Shown in pieces: positions 21,677-31,181 of a stretch of 35,947 nt of DNA. The stretch is from positions 1-35,947 of the forward strand of contig CAMCSP010000003.1 in the NCBI GenBank assembly GCA_945877755.1. The letters run 5' to 3'. Position numbers and translations under genes: made by a program. Source of the DNA: Rickettsia typhi. GTDB lineage: Bacteria; Pseudomonadota; Alphaproteobacteria; Rickettsiales; JABSSG01. The notes beneath the pieces are model-generated. The model had not been told where the DNA came from and ran no database searches. It saw only the letters and a program-made list of their open reading frames with translations. Numbering within the stretch: the first letter of the stretch is position 1; every line of letters begins with the position of its first letter.

Positions 21677-21733
21677 CATGAATTTATAGTATTGCAGATA
21701 TGCGCTTAAAAATGCACGCTAAGGAATATAAAT

Positions 21734-22774
21734 ATGTTAGAAAAGCACTTCATTTCAAAACAATCTATTATTAATAGTCTAAATGATTTTTATGGTATTA
21801 AAGTTCATACACTTACATTCCTACCTCTAGGAGCTGATAGGAATGCCTTAGTGTATAAGGCAGATACACAGGATAAGTCTTATTTTATAAAGCTAAAAAA
21901 AGGGAGACAAGATGACATATTCATTGTTATCATGAATTTATTGTACAATGCTGGAGTACAACAACTCATTCTTCCAATTACAACAATTCATGGGCAATCA
22001 ATTCATCATATGGATAGCATTAGCCTTATTGTATATCCATTTATTGTAGGAAATAATGGATTTAACCAAGTTCTGACTCAAGAGCAGTGGTTAATACTCG
22101 GTACGGCATTAAGAAAACTTCATGAAATTGATGTTCCGATCTCAATTCAATTACGACTACGGCAAGAAACTTATTCCCCCAAATGGCGAGATTCTGTCCG
22201 ATCCCTCTATGCCCATCTCCATACTGAGCGGATTGGCGATAGCGTGTCACTAAAACTTCAGAAATTAATGAAGGAAAATGCTGAAGCAATTCATAGGCTA
22301 GTAAATCGTGCAGAGCAGCTAGCTGAAAAACTTCAGCATGACTCTCCTCAATTTGTGCTATGTCATTCAGATATTCATGGTGGCAATTTATTAATTGATC
22401 AACATAATTTTATTTATATAGTAGATTGGGATGCACCTATGATGGCTCCCAAGGAGCGCGACCTTATGTTTATTGGAGGAGGAGTGGCTAACGTCTGGAA
22501 CAAGCCACATGAAGAAGAAGCTTTCTATAAAGGTTATGGTAAAGCTGAAGTAAATAGAACAATTTTAGCGTATTATCGCCATGAGCGAATTGTGGAAGAT
22601 ATTGCTCTATTTGGCGAAAGTTTGATTCTTTCAACATCAGGCAGTACTGAAAGTAGGCTAGAAAGTTACAATCACTTCAAAGCAATGTTTGAGCCACGAG
22701 GTGTGGTGGAAATAGCCTTTGAGACTGATAAAACTATTAATGTATGTATAAAAGGCAATACAGAGGGGTTATAG
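21734..22774 (+). CDS. APH(9)-like aminoglycoside (spectinomycin) phosphotransferase family protein
   Basis: CHSDIHGGNLLI catalytic loop, IVDWDAPMMAPKERDLMFIGGGVANVWNKPHEEEAFYKGYG, YYRHERIVEDIA. Recalled as closely resembling Legionella APH(9)-Ia. Confidence 0.85.
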   Translation: MLEKHFISKQSIINSLNDFYGIKVHTLTFLPLGADRNALVYKADTQDKSYFIKLKKGRQDDIFIVIMNLLYNAGVQQLILPITTIHGQSIHHMDSISLIVYPFIVGNNGFNQVLTQEQWLILGTALRKLHEIDVPISIQLRLRQETYSPKWRDSVRSLYAHLHTERIGDSVSLKLQKLMKENAEAIHRLVNRAEQLAEKLQHDSPQFVLCHSDIHGGNLLIDQHNFIYIVDWDAPMMAPKERDLMFIGGGVANVWNKPHEEEAFYKGYGKAEVNRTILAYYRHERIVEDIALFGESLILSTSGSTESRLESYNHFKAMFEPRGVVEIAFETDKTINVCIKGNTEGL

Positions 22775-22882
22775 AATTATTCTATAAACGGCAATTGGAT
22801 TGGCTAGGTAAGTAGATAACCCAATAGTCAGCCAGCCTATCCTGATGCACCAAATCTACAAAACAAAGGTAAAAGGTGGCTT

Positions 22883-24493
22883 TCAGTCATTAAATATAGT
22901 ATTTAAATAGGAAACAAGTTTATTTAAATCTATTGGCTGATTACGATAAGCAATATACCCATCTGGCCTTAAAAGATAAAGTCCGATTTCCTTAATTTCA
23001 AGCTGCTTAAAAATATTAGCAGTAGTGCTATAACTACCCGGAGATCCTTTTTTATCTTTTATAGTTAATAAATCTATTACGTCGTTATATTTTGTTTTAA
23101 TAAGCCTTTCTACATTCTCTGCATTATTATTTGTGGTAAAGATTAATAAAGTATGCTTGCGATCTTTTATAACTTTTTTAAGTCTGGTTTTTTTATATTT
23201 TTTGTCGAAAAGCTCTATGTCAGGAAATAAATCTCCTGCTTTAATTGAGTTGCAATTATTATCCCAATCTTCAGCAACAATAGGACTATGACGATAATTT
23301 AATTTTAGTTGCCCAATTTTATTTACAAGATTGCTTTTAAAGCAATCAAATTTGCATAATAAATATATCATTTTATTTCTAAAAAACCGTAAAATAGGGT
23401 TTTTTATTGATGTCATAATGGTCATTTGGTGAGAGAGTGCGACAACACTTTCCATTACTTTATATCTTTCTTGATGACTTTGTAATAATTCTTCTTTTGC
23501 TTTATTCATGAGCACAAGTTCCATTTTCCATGCTAGAGAATTTGCGTCTTGAATACCAGTGTTCATGCCTTGGCCACCAGCTGGGCTATGGATATGAGCA
23601 GAATCACCAATTAAAAAAACATTTTTAGAGCATAATTTTTTAGCCATACGATGATTAACTAAAAAAGCTGACATCCAGCCAATTTTAGTTATTTTAATAC
23701 CAGGTCCTGCTCTTTCGGTAACAATCTTTTGAAAAAAAGGTAAATTTAATTTTTTTTCCAATTCTTCGCGGTTAATATTAATATCATAATCTCCTATAAA
23801 CCTGACATGATTTTCACCCAATGGAAATACAGCTAAAAATCCATTCTCTGAGAAGAAAACATTCATTGAATCAAATTTTAATGGCCATTTTATATGTGCA
23901 TCTGCTAATATCCAATTTGTTTTGTACTGATCACCTACAAAATTGGTGCCCATTAATTCACGACAAACACTATGTGCTCCGTCACTACCAATCATATATT
24001 TAAACGATGTTTCTTCTATTTTGCCTTTGTCGTTTTTAATTCTTGCAACTACATGTCCATTCTCTTCGGCATAACTGGTTAGTTCAAGATTTCTCTCGAC
24101 CTTAACTCCAAGTTTTTCAAGATTTTTGATTAAAATTTGTTCAGTTTTATTTTGAGGAATGATCAATATAAAAGGATAAGTGCTATGAATATATTTTGTT
24201 TCAACGTGGCTTATGCGCTCTGAAATTTTGCTATAAGTATTAACAGCTTTTAGCTTTAGCCCCTCCTTTAGAAAGTCATTTAATAGACCAGCGCCTTCAA
24301 ATAATTCCAATGATCTAGGTTGCACACCTAAGGCTTTTGATTTATCTGATGGTTTAGATAGTTTGTCTATTATCCTACAGCTTATTCCGCGTCTAGTTAA
24401 TTCATGGGCCATTGCTAAACTACTAGGTCCGGCTCCAACGATTAATACATCAATTTTTTCTTTTTTGAGCATCTTTAATAAATTAACCTCCAT
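22883..24493 (-). CDS. FAD-dependent monooxygenase, PheA/TfdB-like, with C-terminal thioredoxin-like domain
   Basis: DVLIVGAGPSSLAMAHELTRRGISCRIIDK, GSDGAHSVCRE, VFLIGDSAHIHSPAGGQGMNTGIQDANSLAWKM, C-terminal YLLRPDGYIAYRNQP. Confidence 0.9.
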   Translation of the reverse strand: MEVNLLKMLKKEKIDVLIVGAGPSSLAMAHELTRRGISCRIIDKLSKPSDKSKALGVQPRSLELFEGAGLLNDFLKEGLKLKAVNTYSKISERISHVETKYIHSTYPFILIIPQNKTEQILIKNLEKLGVKVERNLELTSYAEENGHVVARIKNDKGKIEETSFKYMIGSDGAHSVCRELMGTNFVGDQYKTNWILADAHIKWPLKFDSMNVFFSENGFLAVFPLGENHVRFIGDYDININREELEKKLNLPFFQKIVTERAGPGIKITKIGWMSAFLVNHRMAKKLCSKNVFLIGDSAHIHSPAGGQGMNTGIQDANSLAWKMELVLMNKAKEELLQSHQERYKVMESVVALSHQMTIMTSIKNPILRFFRNKMIYLLCKFDCFKSNLVNKIGQLKLNYRHSPIVAEDWDNNCNSIKAGDLFPDIELFDKKYKKTRLKKVIKDRKHTLLIFTTNNNAENVERLIKTKYNDVIDLLTIKDKKGSPGSYSTTANIFKQLEIKEIGLYLLRPDGYIAYRNQPIDLNKLVSYLNTIFND

Positions 24494-24658
24494 TTAATTT
24501 TTAAGAATATTGATCAATTAAAATATAAACTCATTAGATTAATAATAAGTTAAAATTAGATTATAAATATAAATTATTTAAATTAACTGTATCCATAACC
24601 GTAGGTTTTCTGATACTTAATAGGCGCTCTATAGCTATTCATTTGCAATGACGAAGCC

Positions 24659-24691
24659 TCTAACTATCACTCTTGAAGGGCGATAGTTGGA
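24659..24691 (-). repeat. Long imperfect hairpin immediately after the ADC stop codon
   Basis: Near-palindrome AACTATCACTCTTGAAGGGCGATAGTT (24662-24688), extendable by 2-3 bp. No U-tract on the minus strand. Confidence 0.5.
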
Positions 24692-25465
24692 TTAGTTTTG
24701 CGGTTTTAAATAATCATACATCACTCTTCCGTATGGTAGAGTGAGATCAGTTATAAAATGTAGACCTCTTATTATTTTTTTTACTGGTAAATTTGCAACT
24801 GGAGCACCAACATGTGGGACTAAATGTAAATTAGCAGGTCCTTCCCATGCTCCTCTAACATGAATATCTGAACAATTAAACGCGACTAGTTGAGCTATAG
24901 CTAATGAGCCATCTATATCAGGTATTAGTTTAAGATTTACCTGAGTTTTGCCTAGTATCTTTACAATTTTTTCAGTATTCTCACTTTTACTACTATCAGT
25001 ATTATTGATTAGATCATAACGTTTATAACCCATAGTACCAAGAGCTACTAATTGCTCTGACATTTCTAGCTTTCCTACTAAAATAGAACCTTTAATCTCT
25101 AGTGATGGGTTGGCAAGTTTTTTAGGAAATCCCCATATTTCTCTACCACCAGCTATAGGGGATTCACAATCAAGATACATCTCAGCAGTAAAATTAACCT
25201 TTTCTCCTTTATATAAGCATGGTATAACTAGCCCACTTTCATGATAATCCCCAAAATTACTATCTGGCATGGCCAAAAATTCATAAGATACCGTATTAGA
25301 ACCATCTGGTTCTAATGGCTCAGGTACTGCTGCTCTTATGGCTTCAGGATCTGTTTCATATGTAATTATAAAATGTTCTCTATTAACAAACCAATATGGT
25401 CCTTTGGGATAAGTTGGGCTACATAGTGGTGTTGAAGGCTGTTGTAAAATTTCGTCAATTCTCAT
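24692..25465 (-). CDS. Acetoacetate decarboxylase family protein
   Basis: GPYWFVNREHFIITYETDPEAIRAAVPEPLEP, catalytic KK dyad in AGGREIWGFPKKLANP. Confidence 0.93.
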   Translation of the reverse strand: MRIDEILQQPSTPLCSPTYPKGPYWFVNREHFIITYETDPEAIRAAVPEPLEPDGSNTVSYEFLAMPDSNFGDYHESGLVIPCLYKGEKVNFTAEMYLDCESPIAGGREIWGFPKKLANPSLEIKGSILVGKLEMSEQLVALGTMGYKRYDLINNTDSSKSENTEKIVKILGKTQVNLKLIPDIDGSLAIAQLVAFNCSDIHVRGAWEGPANLHLVPHVGAPVANLPVKKIIRGLHFITDLTLPYGRVMYDYLKPQN

Positions 25466-25683
25466 TTTAATTTCTCCATTAAAGTAATAAATTTGATATA
25501 TTAAGACCTATATCGTTTGTAGAACCGGTAATAATTGCTGATTTCAACCTTCTCATTTATAGCTCTTTGTGTTTTTAACCATTTATCGTATAGAATAATA
25601 GTAGACAATAGTTATTAAAAAATAGTTAATATTATTATTTAGTTTTTCTAATTAATTTAATTTAGAAATTAATATTATTTTCC

Positions 25684-25701
25684 ATTAAATTACAATTTAA
25701 T
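25684..25701. promoter_or_regulatory. AT-rich dyad, possible operator in the ADC/ruvA divergent intergenic region
   Basis: ATTAAATT-AC-AATTTAAT perfect 8 bp inverted repeat. Confidence 0.25.
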
Positions 25702-25781
25702 GATGACACATAACTTATTTTCTATAGCATTCTCCTCGCTTTTCGTGCTAGAATAAGAAAAATTCTAATTTAGAGCAGGCT

Positions 25782-26390
25782 GTGATAGGAAAATTAAAAG
25801 GCTTAGTTGATAGCATTGAAAAAGATTACGTAATCATTGATGTCGCGGGTGTTGGATATAAGGTGTTGTGCTCGACCAAGACTCTTGAGACTTTAATCAG
25901 AGATATGGGGCAAAAGGTAGAGTTATTTATTGAGACTTTAGTACGAGAAGATCAAATCTCTTTGCTTGGTTTTTGTACTAAAACAGAGCAGGATTGCTTT
26001 AGCAAACTAACCACTGTACAAGGTGTGGGTGCGAAATTAGCGCTAATAATTCTTGGAGCTTTATCCCCTGATAAAATTGCTGTGGCTTTGGCCTCGCAGG
26101 ATACTAAAGCTTTTTCTGGCATTTCTGGGGTTGGCCCCAAATTAACCAGTAGAATTTTTACCGAGTTAAAAGACAAAGATATGAATTTTGCAACAGAGTT
26201 TGTTAGTAGCACTAATAGGTCAGATAGCGGCGTAAAAAACACCACCCAAGAAGATGCTATTTCTGCCTTGGTGAATTTAGGAATTAACAAAAGCGATGCC
26301 TATGTTATTGTAAATAAAATTTTAGTTACAACGCCTAATGTTAAAATTGGAGATCTAATTAAATTGGCGCTTAAACAATTGTCAAAATGA
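25782..26390 (+). CDS. ruvA: Holliday junction DNA helicase RuvA
   Basis: MIGKLKGLVDSIEKDYVIIDVAGVGYKVLCS, LTTVQGVGAKLAL, ISGVGPKLTSRI. GTG start. Confidence 0.96.
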   Translation: MIGKLKGLVDSIEKDYVIIDVAGVGYKVLCSTKTLETLIRDMGQKVELFIETLVREDQISLLGFCTKTEQDCFSKLTTVQGVGAKLALIILGALSPDKIAVALASQDTKAFSGISGVGPKLTSRIFTELKDKDMNFATEFVSSTNRSDSGVKNTTQEDAISALVNLGINKSDAYVIVNKILVTTPNVKIGDLIKLALKQLSK

Positions 26391-26396
26391 GCTTAA

Positions 26397-27434
26397 ATGG
26401 ATTTTAATTCGAAAATATTAGAAGAAGAATTTTTACAATCTGACGAAGAAGAGAAAACGCTTAGGCCATCTTCATTGAATGAATTTATTGGCCAAAGCCA
26501 GATAAAAGAGAATTTGCAAGTTTTTATTAAAGCGGCACAAGATAGAAAAAGTGCATTAGATCATGTTCTTTTGTATGGCCCTCCGGGGCTTGGTAAGACT
26601 TCAATAGCTCAAATCGTAGCTAAGGAATTGGGAGTTAATATCCGCTCTACCTCCGGGCCAATTTTGTCAAAGGCTGGTGATCTTGCGGCGATATTAACTA
26701 ATTTGGAAGAGCGTGATGTTTTATTTATTGATGAAATTCATAGATTAAACCCAAGTGTAGAAGAAATCCTTTACTCCGCGATGGAGGATTTTAAACTTGA
26801 TATCATCATTGGCGAAGGCCCATCGGCGCGTAGTGTATCTATCGATTTACCGAAATTCACTTTGGTGGGAGCTACTACTAGGTTAGGTCTGATTTCTAAT
26901 CCATTACGTGATAGATTTGGTATTCCATTACGTCTAAATTATTACGAAACTAACGAGTTGGTAGAAATTGTGTCGCGTGGTACAAAAATTCTCAATATGC
27001 AATTTAATGCTGAAGGTGCGCACGAAATCGCAAAAAGGTCACGAGGCACTCCTAGAGTAGCATTGAGATTATTAAGGAGAGTTACTGATTATGCTCAGTA
27101 TAATAAATCAAGTATGATCGATGCTCAAGTGGCTGACGAGGCATTGAAAAAATTGGAAGTAGATAAATTTGGTTTGGATAGCAACGATTATCGTTACTTG
27201 AAATTTATTGCACAGCATTATAATGGTGGGCCGGTTGGAGTTGAAACTATAGCAGCTGGTTTATCTGAACATAAAGATTCAATCGAGGAAACCATCGAGC
27301 CATATTTAATTCAGCAAGGCTTTGTTCAAAGAACAGCCAGAGGAAGGGTATTGACCGCATTTACTTTTGATTACTTAGGTATTAAGACTATTCCAAATCA
27401 AGATCTTCTGAATTTGATCGACGACAATGATTAG
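26397..27434 (+). CDS. ruvB: Holliday junction DNA helicase RuvB
   Basis: [47 protein letters not shown]. Confidence 0.98.
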   Translation: MDFNSKILEEEFLQSDEEEKTLRPSSLNEFIGQSQIKENLQVFIKAAQDRKSALDHVLLYGPPGLGKTSIAQIVAKELGVNIRSTSGPILSKAGDLAAILTNLEERDVLFIDEIHRLNPSVEEILYSAMEDFKLDIIIGEGPSARSVSIDLPKFTLVGATTRLGLISNPLRDRFGIPLRLNYYETNELVEIVSRGTKILNMQFNAEGAHEIAKRSRGTPRVALRLLRRVTDYAQYNKSSMIDAQVADEALKKLEVDKFGLDSNDYRYLKFIAQHYNGGPVGVETIAAGLSEHKDSIEETIEPYLIQQGFVQRTARGRVLTAFTFDYLGIKTIPNQDLLNLIDDND

Positions 27435-28449
27435 AGTATTAGGAATTGAATCAAGTTGTGATGAAACGTCAGTTGCAATTGTAACTGATAATAAAAATAT
27501 TATTGCGCATGAAATTTACTCACAGATAGAGGTACATCGGCCTTTTGGTGGGGTGGTGCCTGAGGTGGCTGCAAGAAGTCATATGGATTATTTGGATAAT
27601 ATGATTTCCAGAATAATGGCTCAAACCAAGCTCACTTATAATGATATAGATGCTATTGCAGTCACTGCTGGCCCTGGTTTGATCGGCGGGGTTATAGTTG
27701 GAGTAATGTATGCAAAAGCAATAGCAGCAGCTTCTTATAAACCAATTATTGCAGTAAATCATCTTGAAGGACATGCTCTTACGGTACGTCTTACAAATGA
27801 AGTAGATTTCCCATTTTTATTGATGCTAGTTTCAGGAGGGCATTGTCAGCTTCTGATTGTTTATAACGTTGGTAAATATAAAATCTTAGGTTCAACAATG
27901 GATGATGCGGCTGGTGAATGCTTTGATAAAGTAGCAAAAATGCTTGGCCTTGGTTATCCAGGAGGACAAGTGATTGAGCAAAGGGCAAAAAAAGGCAATC
28001 ATAATCGATTTAAGTTTCCTAAACCATTGTCAGATAGACCAGGGTGCGATTTTTCATTTTCAGGTTTAAAGGCTGCTGTTAAAAGGCAGGTGGATGAAAT
28101 TAGAGAACTAACTGAAGATGATATAAATGATATTTGCGCTTCTTTGCAGCATACTATAAGTGAGGTTTTGCAAAGTAGAATGATTAACGCATTTAAAATA
28201 CATGCAGGTGAGACTCCGGAAGTTAAAACAATAGTTCTAGCTGGGGGCGTGGCAGCAAATCAATATATTAGAGATAAGTTAACCCTATCTGCTAAGGAAC
28301 ATGGGTTTGACTTTGTAGCGCCGCCAATAAATTTATGCGGCGATAATGCAGCGATGATTGCTTGGGCTGGTATTGAAAGATATAAGTTAGGTTTAACTGA
28401 TAATATCAATTTTGTTCCTCGTTCACGTTGGTCTTTGGATCAATTGTAA
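27427..28449 (+). CDS. tsaD: tRNA N6-adenosine threonylcarbamoyltransferase TsaD
   Basis: [61 protein letters not shown]. Confidence 0.97.
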   Translation: MIRVLGIESSCDETSVAIVTDNKNIIAHEIYSQIEVHRPFGGVVPEVAARSHMDYLDNMISRIMAQTKLTYNDIDAIAVTAGPGLIGGVIVGVMYAKAIAAASYKPIIAVNHLEGHALTVRLTNEVDFPFLLMLVSGGHCQLLIVYNVGKYKILGSTMDDAAGECFDKVAKMLGLGYPGGQVIEQRAKKGNHNRFKFPKPLSDRPGCDFSFSGLKAAVKRQVDEIRELTEDDINDICASLQHTISEVLQSRMINAFKIHAGETPEVKTIVLAGGVAANQYIRDKLTLSAKEHGFDFVAPPINLCGDNAAMIAWAGIERYKLGLTDNINFVPRSRWSLDQL

Positions 28450-28526
28450 CCATAAAATCATAGACTAATTAAACATTGTAGATTATGTTTTTTAGAATAT
28501 AGAGTAATATTTAAATAAGCATTCTT

Positions 28527-31181
28527 ATGAAAAACTTAAGTCAGTTACGTAGTTTATTTTTAGATTATTTTAAAATGCATGGCCATAAAGCTGTGCATTC
28601 CAGTTCCTTAGTGCCGCATAACGACCCTACTTTAATGTTTACTAATTCAGGGATGGTACAGTTTAAAGATGTTTTTACTGGTAAGGAAAAACGTGATTAT
28701 ACCAGAGCAACTTCCAGTCAAAAATGTGTGCGTGCAGGGGGTAAGCACAATGATTTAGATAATGTAGGTTATACTGCAAGACATCTGACTTTTTTTGAAA
28801 TGTTGGGGAATTTTTCATTTGGTGATTATTTCAAAGAAGATGCAATTAAATATGCATGGGAATTGGTGACGAAAGAAATTGGCTTTAATAAAGATAAGCT
28901 ATATGTAACAGTTTATCACGAAGATGATCAGGCATTTAAATTGTGGCAGAAAATAGCTGGTTTAAATGAAGATCGAATTATTAAAATCAGCACTAATGAT
29001 AATTTTTGGTCTATGGGTGATACTGGCCCATGTGGTCCATGTACTGAAATATTTTATGATCATGGAGATAAAGTTTTTGGTGGGTTGCCAGGCACAAAAG
29101 ATCAAGATGGTGATCGGTATATTGAGATTTGGAATCTGGTTTTCATGCAATATGAACAATTAGCCAATGGTAGTAGGGTAAATTTACCAATGCAATGTAT
29201 TGATACTGGTATGGGTCTTGAACGACTTTCTGCAGTAGTGCAAGGGGTACATGATAATTATGAAACAGACTTATTTAGATCGTTGATTAAATCTTGTGTT
29301 GATTTTATAGGAGTGCAGCCAGCTGACAAAGCTAAGGTTTCTTATCGAATTATTGCAGATCATTTGCGATCATCTTCATTCTTAATAGCTGACGGTGTTA
29401 TTCCTTCTAATGAAGGCAGGGGATATGTTTTAAGAAGAATTATGCGTCGAGCTATTAGACATATTCATCAATTAGGATATAAGAAGCCATTATTATATCA
29501 GTTACTTCCTAGTTTAGTAGGACAAATGGGTGATTCTTATCCAGAATTAGCAAGAGCGCAGGAATTTGTAGCGCAAGTATTATTGCGTGAAGAGGAAAGT
29601 TTCATAACCACTCTAGAACGTGGGTTGAAGTTACTAAATAGTGAAGTTGATAATTTGGTAAATAAGAAGAATTTATCTGGGGAAGTGGCATTTAAACTTC
29701 ATGATACTTATGGTTTTCCACTGGACCTTACTACAGATATTTTGAAGGACAAGAATATAGAGGTTGATGTTGATAGCTTTAACAAATCTATGTTGGCACA
29801 AAAAGAATTAGCTAAAAAATCTTGGGTTGGTTCTGGTTCGAGCGTAGTAAATGATTTATGGTTTGAAATAAAAAACAAGCATGGTAACACGGAATTTTTT
29901 GGTTATGATTTATCAGAAATTTCAGCAACTGTTTTGGGTATAGTACAAAATAATATTTGTATAAACGAAGTAAGAGAAGTAAATAGCAAGTTTTATCTAG
30001 TGGTAAATCAAACAACTTTCTATGGAGAATCTGGTGGTCAGCTTGGAGATGTTGGTATGATATCAGGAGATGATTATTTACAGGTTAAAGTGGTTGATAC
30101 AAAGAAACCAATTGCTGGTTTGCATGTTCATGAATGTGTATTACTTAAAGGTGTTATTCATTTAGCACAAGAAGTTAGATTGACTGTGGATCAAGGTTAT
30201 AGGAAAAAGCTTAGAGCCAATCATACTGCTACTCATTTGTTGCATGCAGTGTTGCGTCAAAAATTAGGTAAACATGTAACGCAAAGTGGATCGATGGTTT
30301 CTTCGGATCGATTAAGGTTTGATATAAATTATTCAAATTCAGTTTCACATTCAGTGCTTAACGAAGTGGAAGCCGAAATAAACCAATTAATTATAACCGA
30401 CTGTCCAGTAACAACTAAAATAATGGATTACGAACAGGCTTTAGAAAATGGCGCAATAGCTTTGTTTGGTGAAAAATATGATTCGGAAGTTAGAGTGGTA
30501 TCTGTTGATAATGGTTGTAAGCCAGATATTTCAACAGAATTATGTGGTGGTACGCATGTACATCGTTTGGGCGAGATTGGTTTGTTCAAAATAGTTTCTG
30601 AATCATCTATTGCTGCTAGCATAAGAAGAATAGAAGCAATTACAGGTGCTGAAGCATTAAAATATACTCAAAAACAAAGTGATCTTATTATAAACTTGTC
30701 TTCGCTAATGAAAACAAATGCCGATGAATTGGAAGTAAAAATTGTAGGGTTGATTGATAGTAAAAGAAAATTAGAAAAGGATATCGAGGGAATGAGAGGT
30801 AGTAATCTTGCTGGGTTATTATCTTTTACAGAAAAGGATACTACCAAGATTGGTCATTATATATTTGTAAGTAAGTCTTTAGATAATTTTGAGGTAAAAG
30901 AATTAAGGAACGCAGTGCAGAATTATGTAAGAGATAATCCATCTTCGATTATCATTTTATTTAGCGTTACTGAAGAAAAAATCTCGTATGTTGCAGCGGT
31001 GAGTAAAGATAGTTATGAACATATTTCTGCTTTAGAATTAGTTCATATTGCGGCTGATATTTTTGGTACTAAAGGTGGTGGCCGCAATGATTTAGCTCAA
31101 GGCGGTGGTGTTGATTCTGCTAAAATTCCTTTTGTAATTGATGCAATTAAAGATTCTATTACTAAGAAATGCGCAAAATAA
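28527..31181 (+). CDS. alaS: Alanyl-tRNA synthetase
   Basis: LFLDYFKMHGHKAVHSSSLVPHNDPTLMFTNSGMVQFKD, RANHTATHLLHAVLR, ELCGGTHV. Confidence 0.98.
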   Translation: MKNLSQLRSLFLDYFKMHGHKAVHSSSLVPHNDPTLMFTNSGMVQFKDVFTGKEKRDYTRATSSQKCVRAGGKHNDLDNVGYTARHLTFFEMLGNFSFGDYFKEDAIKYAWELVTKEIGFNKDKLYVTVYHEDDQAFKLWQKIAGLNEDRIIKISTNDNFWSMGDTGPCGPCTEIFYDHGDKVFGGLPGTKDQDGDRYIEIWNLVFMQYEQLANGSRVNLPMQCIDTGMGLERLSAVVQGVHDNYETDLFRSLIKSCVDFIGVQPADKAKVSYRIIADHLRSSSFLIADGVIPSNEGRGYVLRRIMRRAIRHIHQLGYKKPLLYQLLPSLVGQMGDSYPELARAQEFVAQVLLREEESFITTLERGLKLLNSEVDNLVNKKNLSGEVAFKLHDTYGFPLDLTTDILKDKNIEVDVDSFNKSMLAQKELAKKSWVGSGSSVVNDLWFEIKNKHGNTEFFGYDLSEISATVLGIVQNNICINEVREVNSKFYLVVNQTTFYGESGGQLGDVGMISGDDYLQVKVVDTKKPIAGLHVHECVLLKGVIHLAQEVRLTVDQGYRKKLRANHTATHLLHAVLRQKLGKHVTQSGSMVSSDRLRFDINYSNSVSHSVLNEVEAEINQLIITDCPVTTKIMDYEQALENGAIALFGEKYDSEVRVVSVDNGCKPDISTELCGGTHVHRLGEIGLFKIVSESSIAASIRRIEAITGAEALKYTQKQSDLIINLSSLMKTNADELEVKIVGLIDSKRKLEKDIEGMRGSNLAGLLSFTEKDTTKIGHYIFVSKSLDNFEVKELRNAVQNYVRDNPSSIIILFSVTEEKISYVAAVSKDSYEHISALELVHIAADIFGTKGGGRNDLAQGGGVDSAKIPFVIDAIKDSITKKCAK

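Noticed and set aside
22775-22882. Possible structured RNA downstream of aph (ATTGG/CCAAT and GGCTAGG/CAGCC patches)
   Set aside because: Only short imperfect complementarities; no coherent fold or terminator could be supported by eye.
24640-24665. GCAATGACGAAGCCTC, reminiscent of dispersed GTCATTGCGA...CGAAG repeats in intracellular bacteria
   Set aside because: Match is too short and degenerate to call a repeat family without a genome-wide search.
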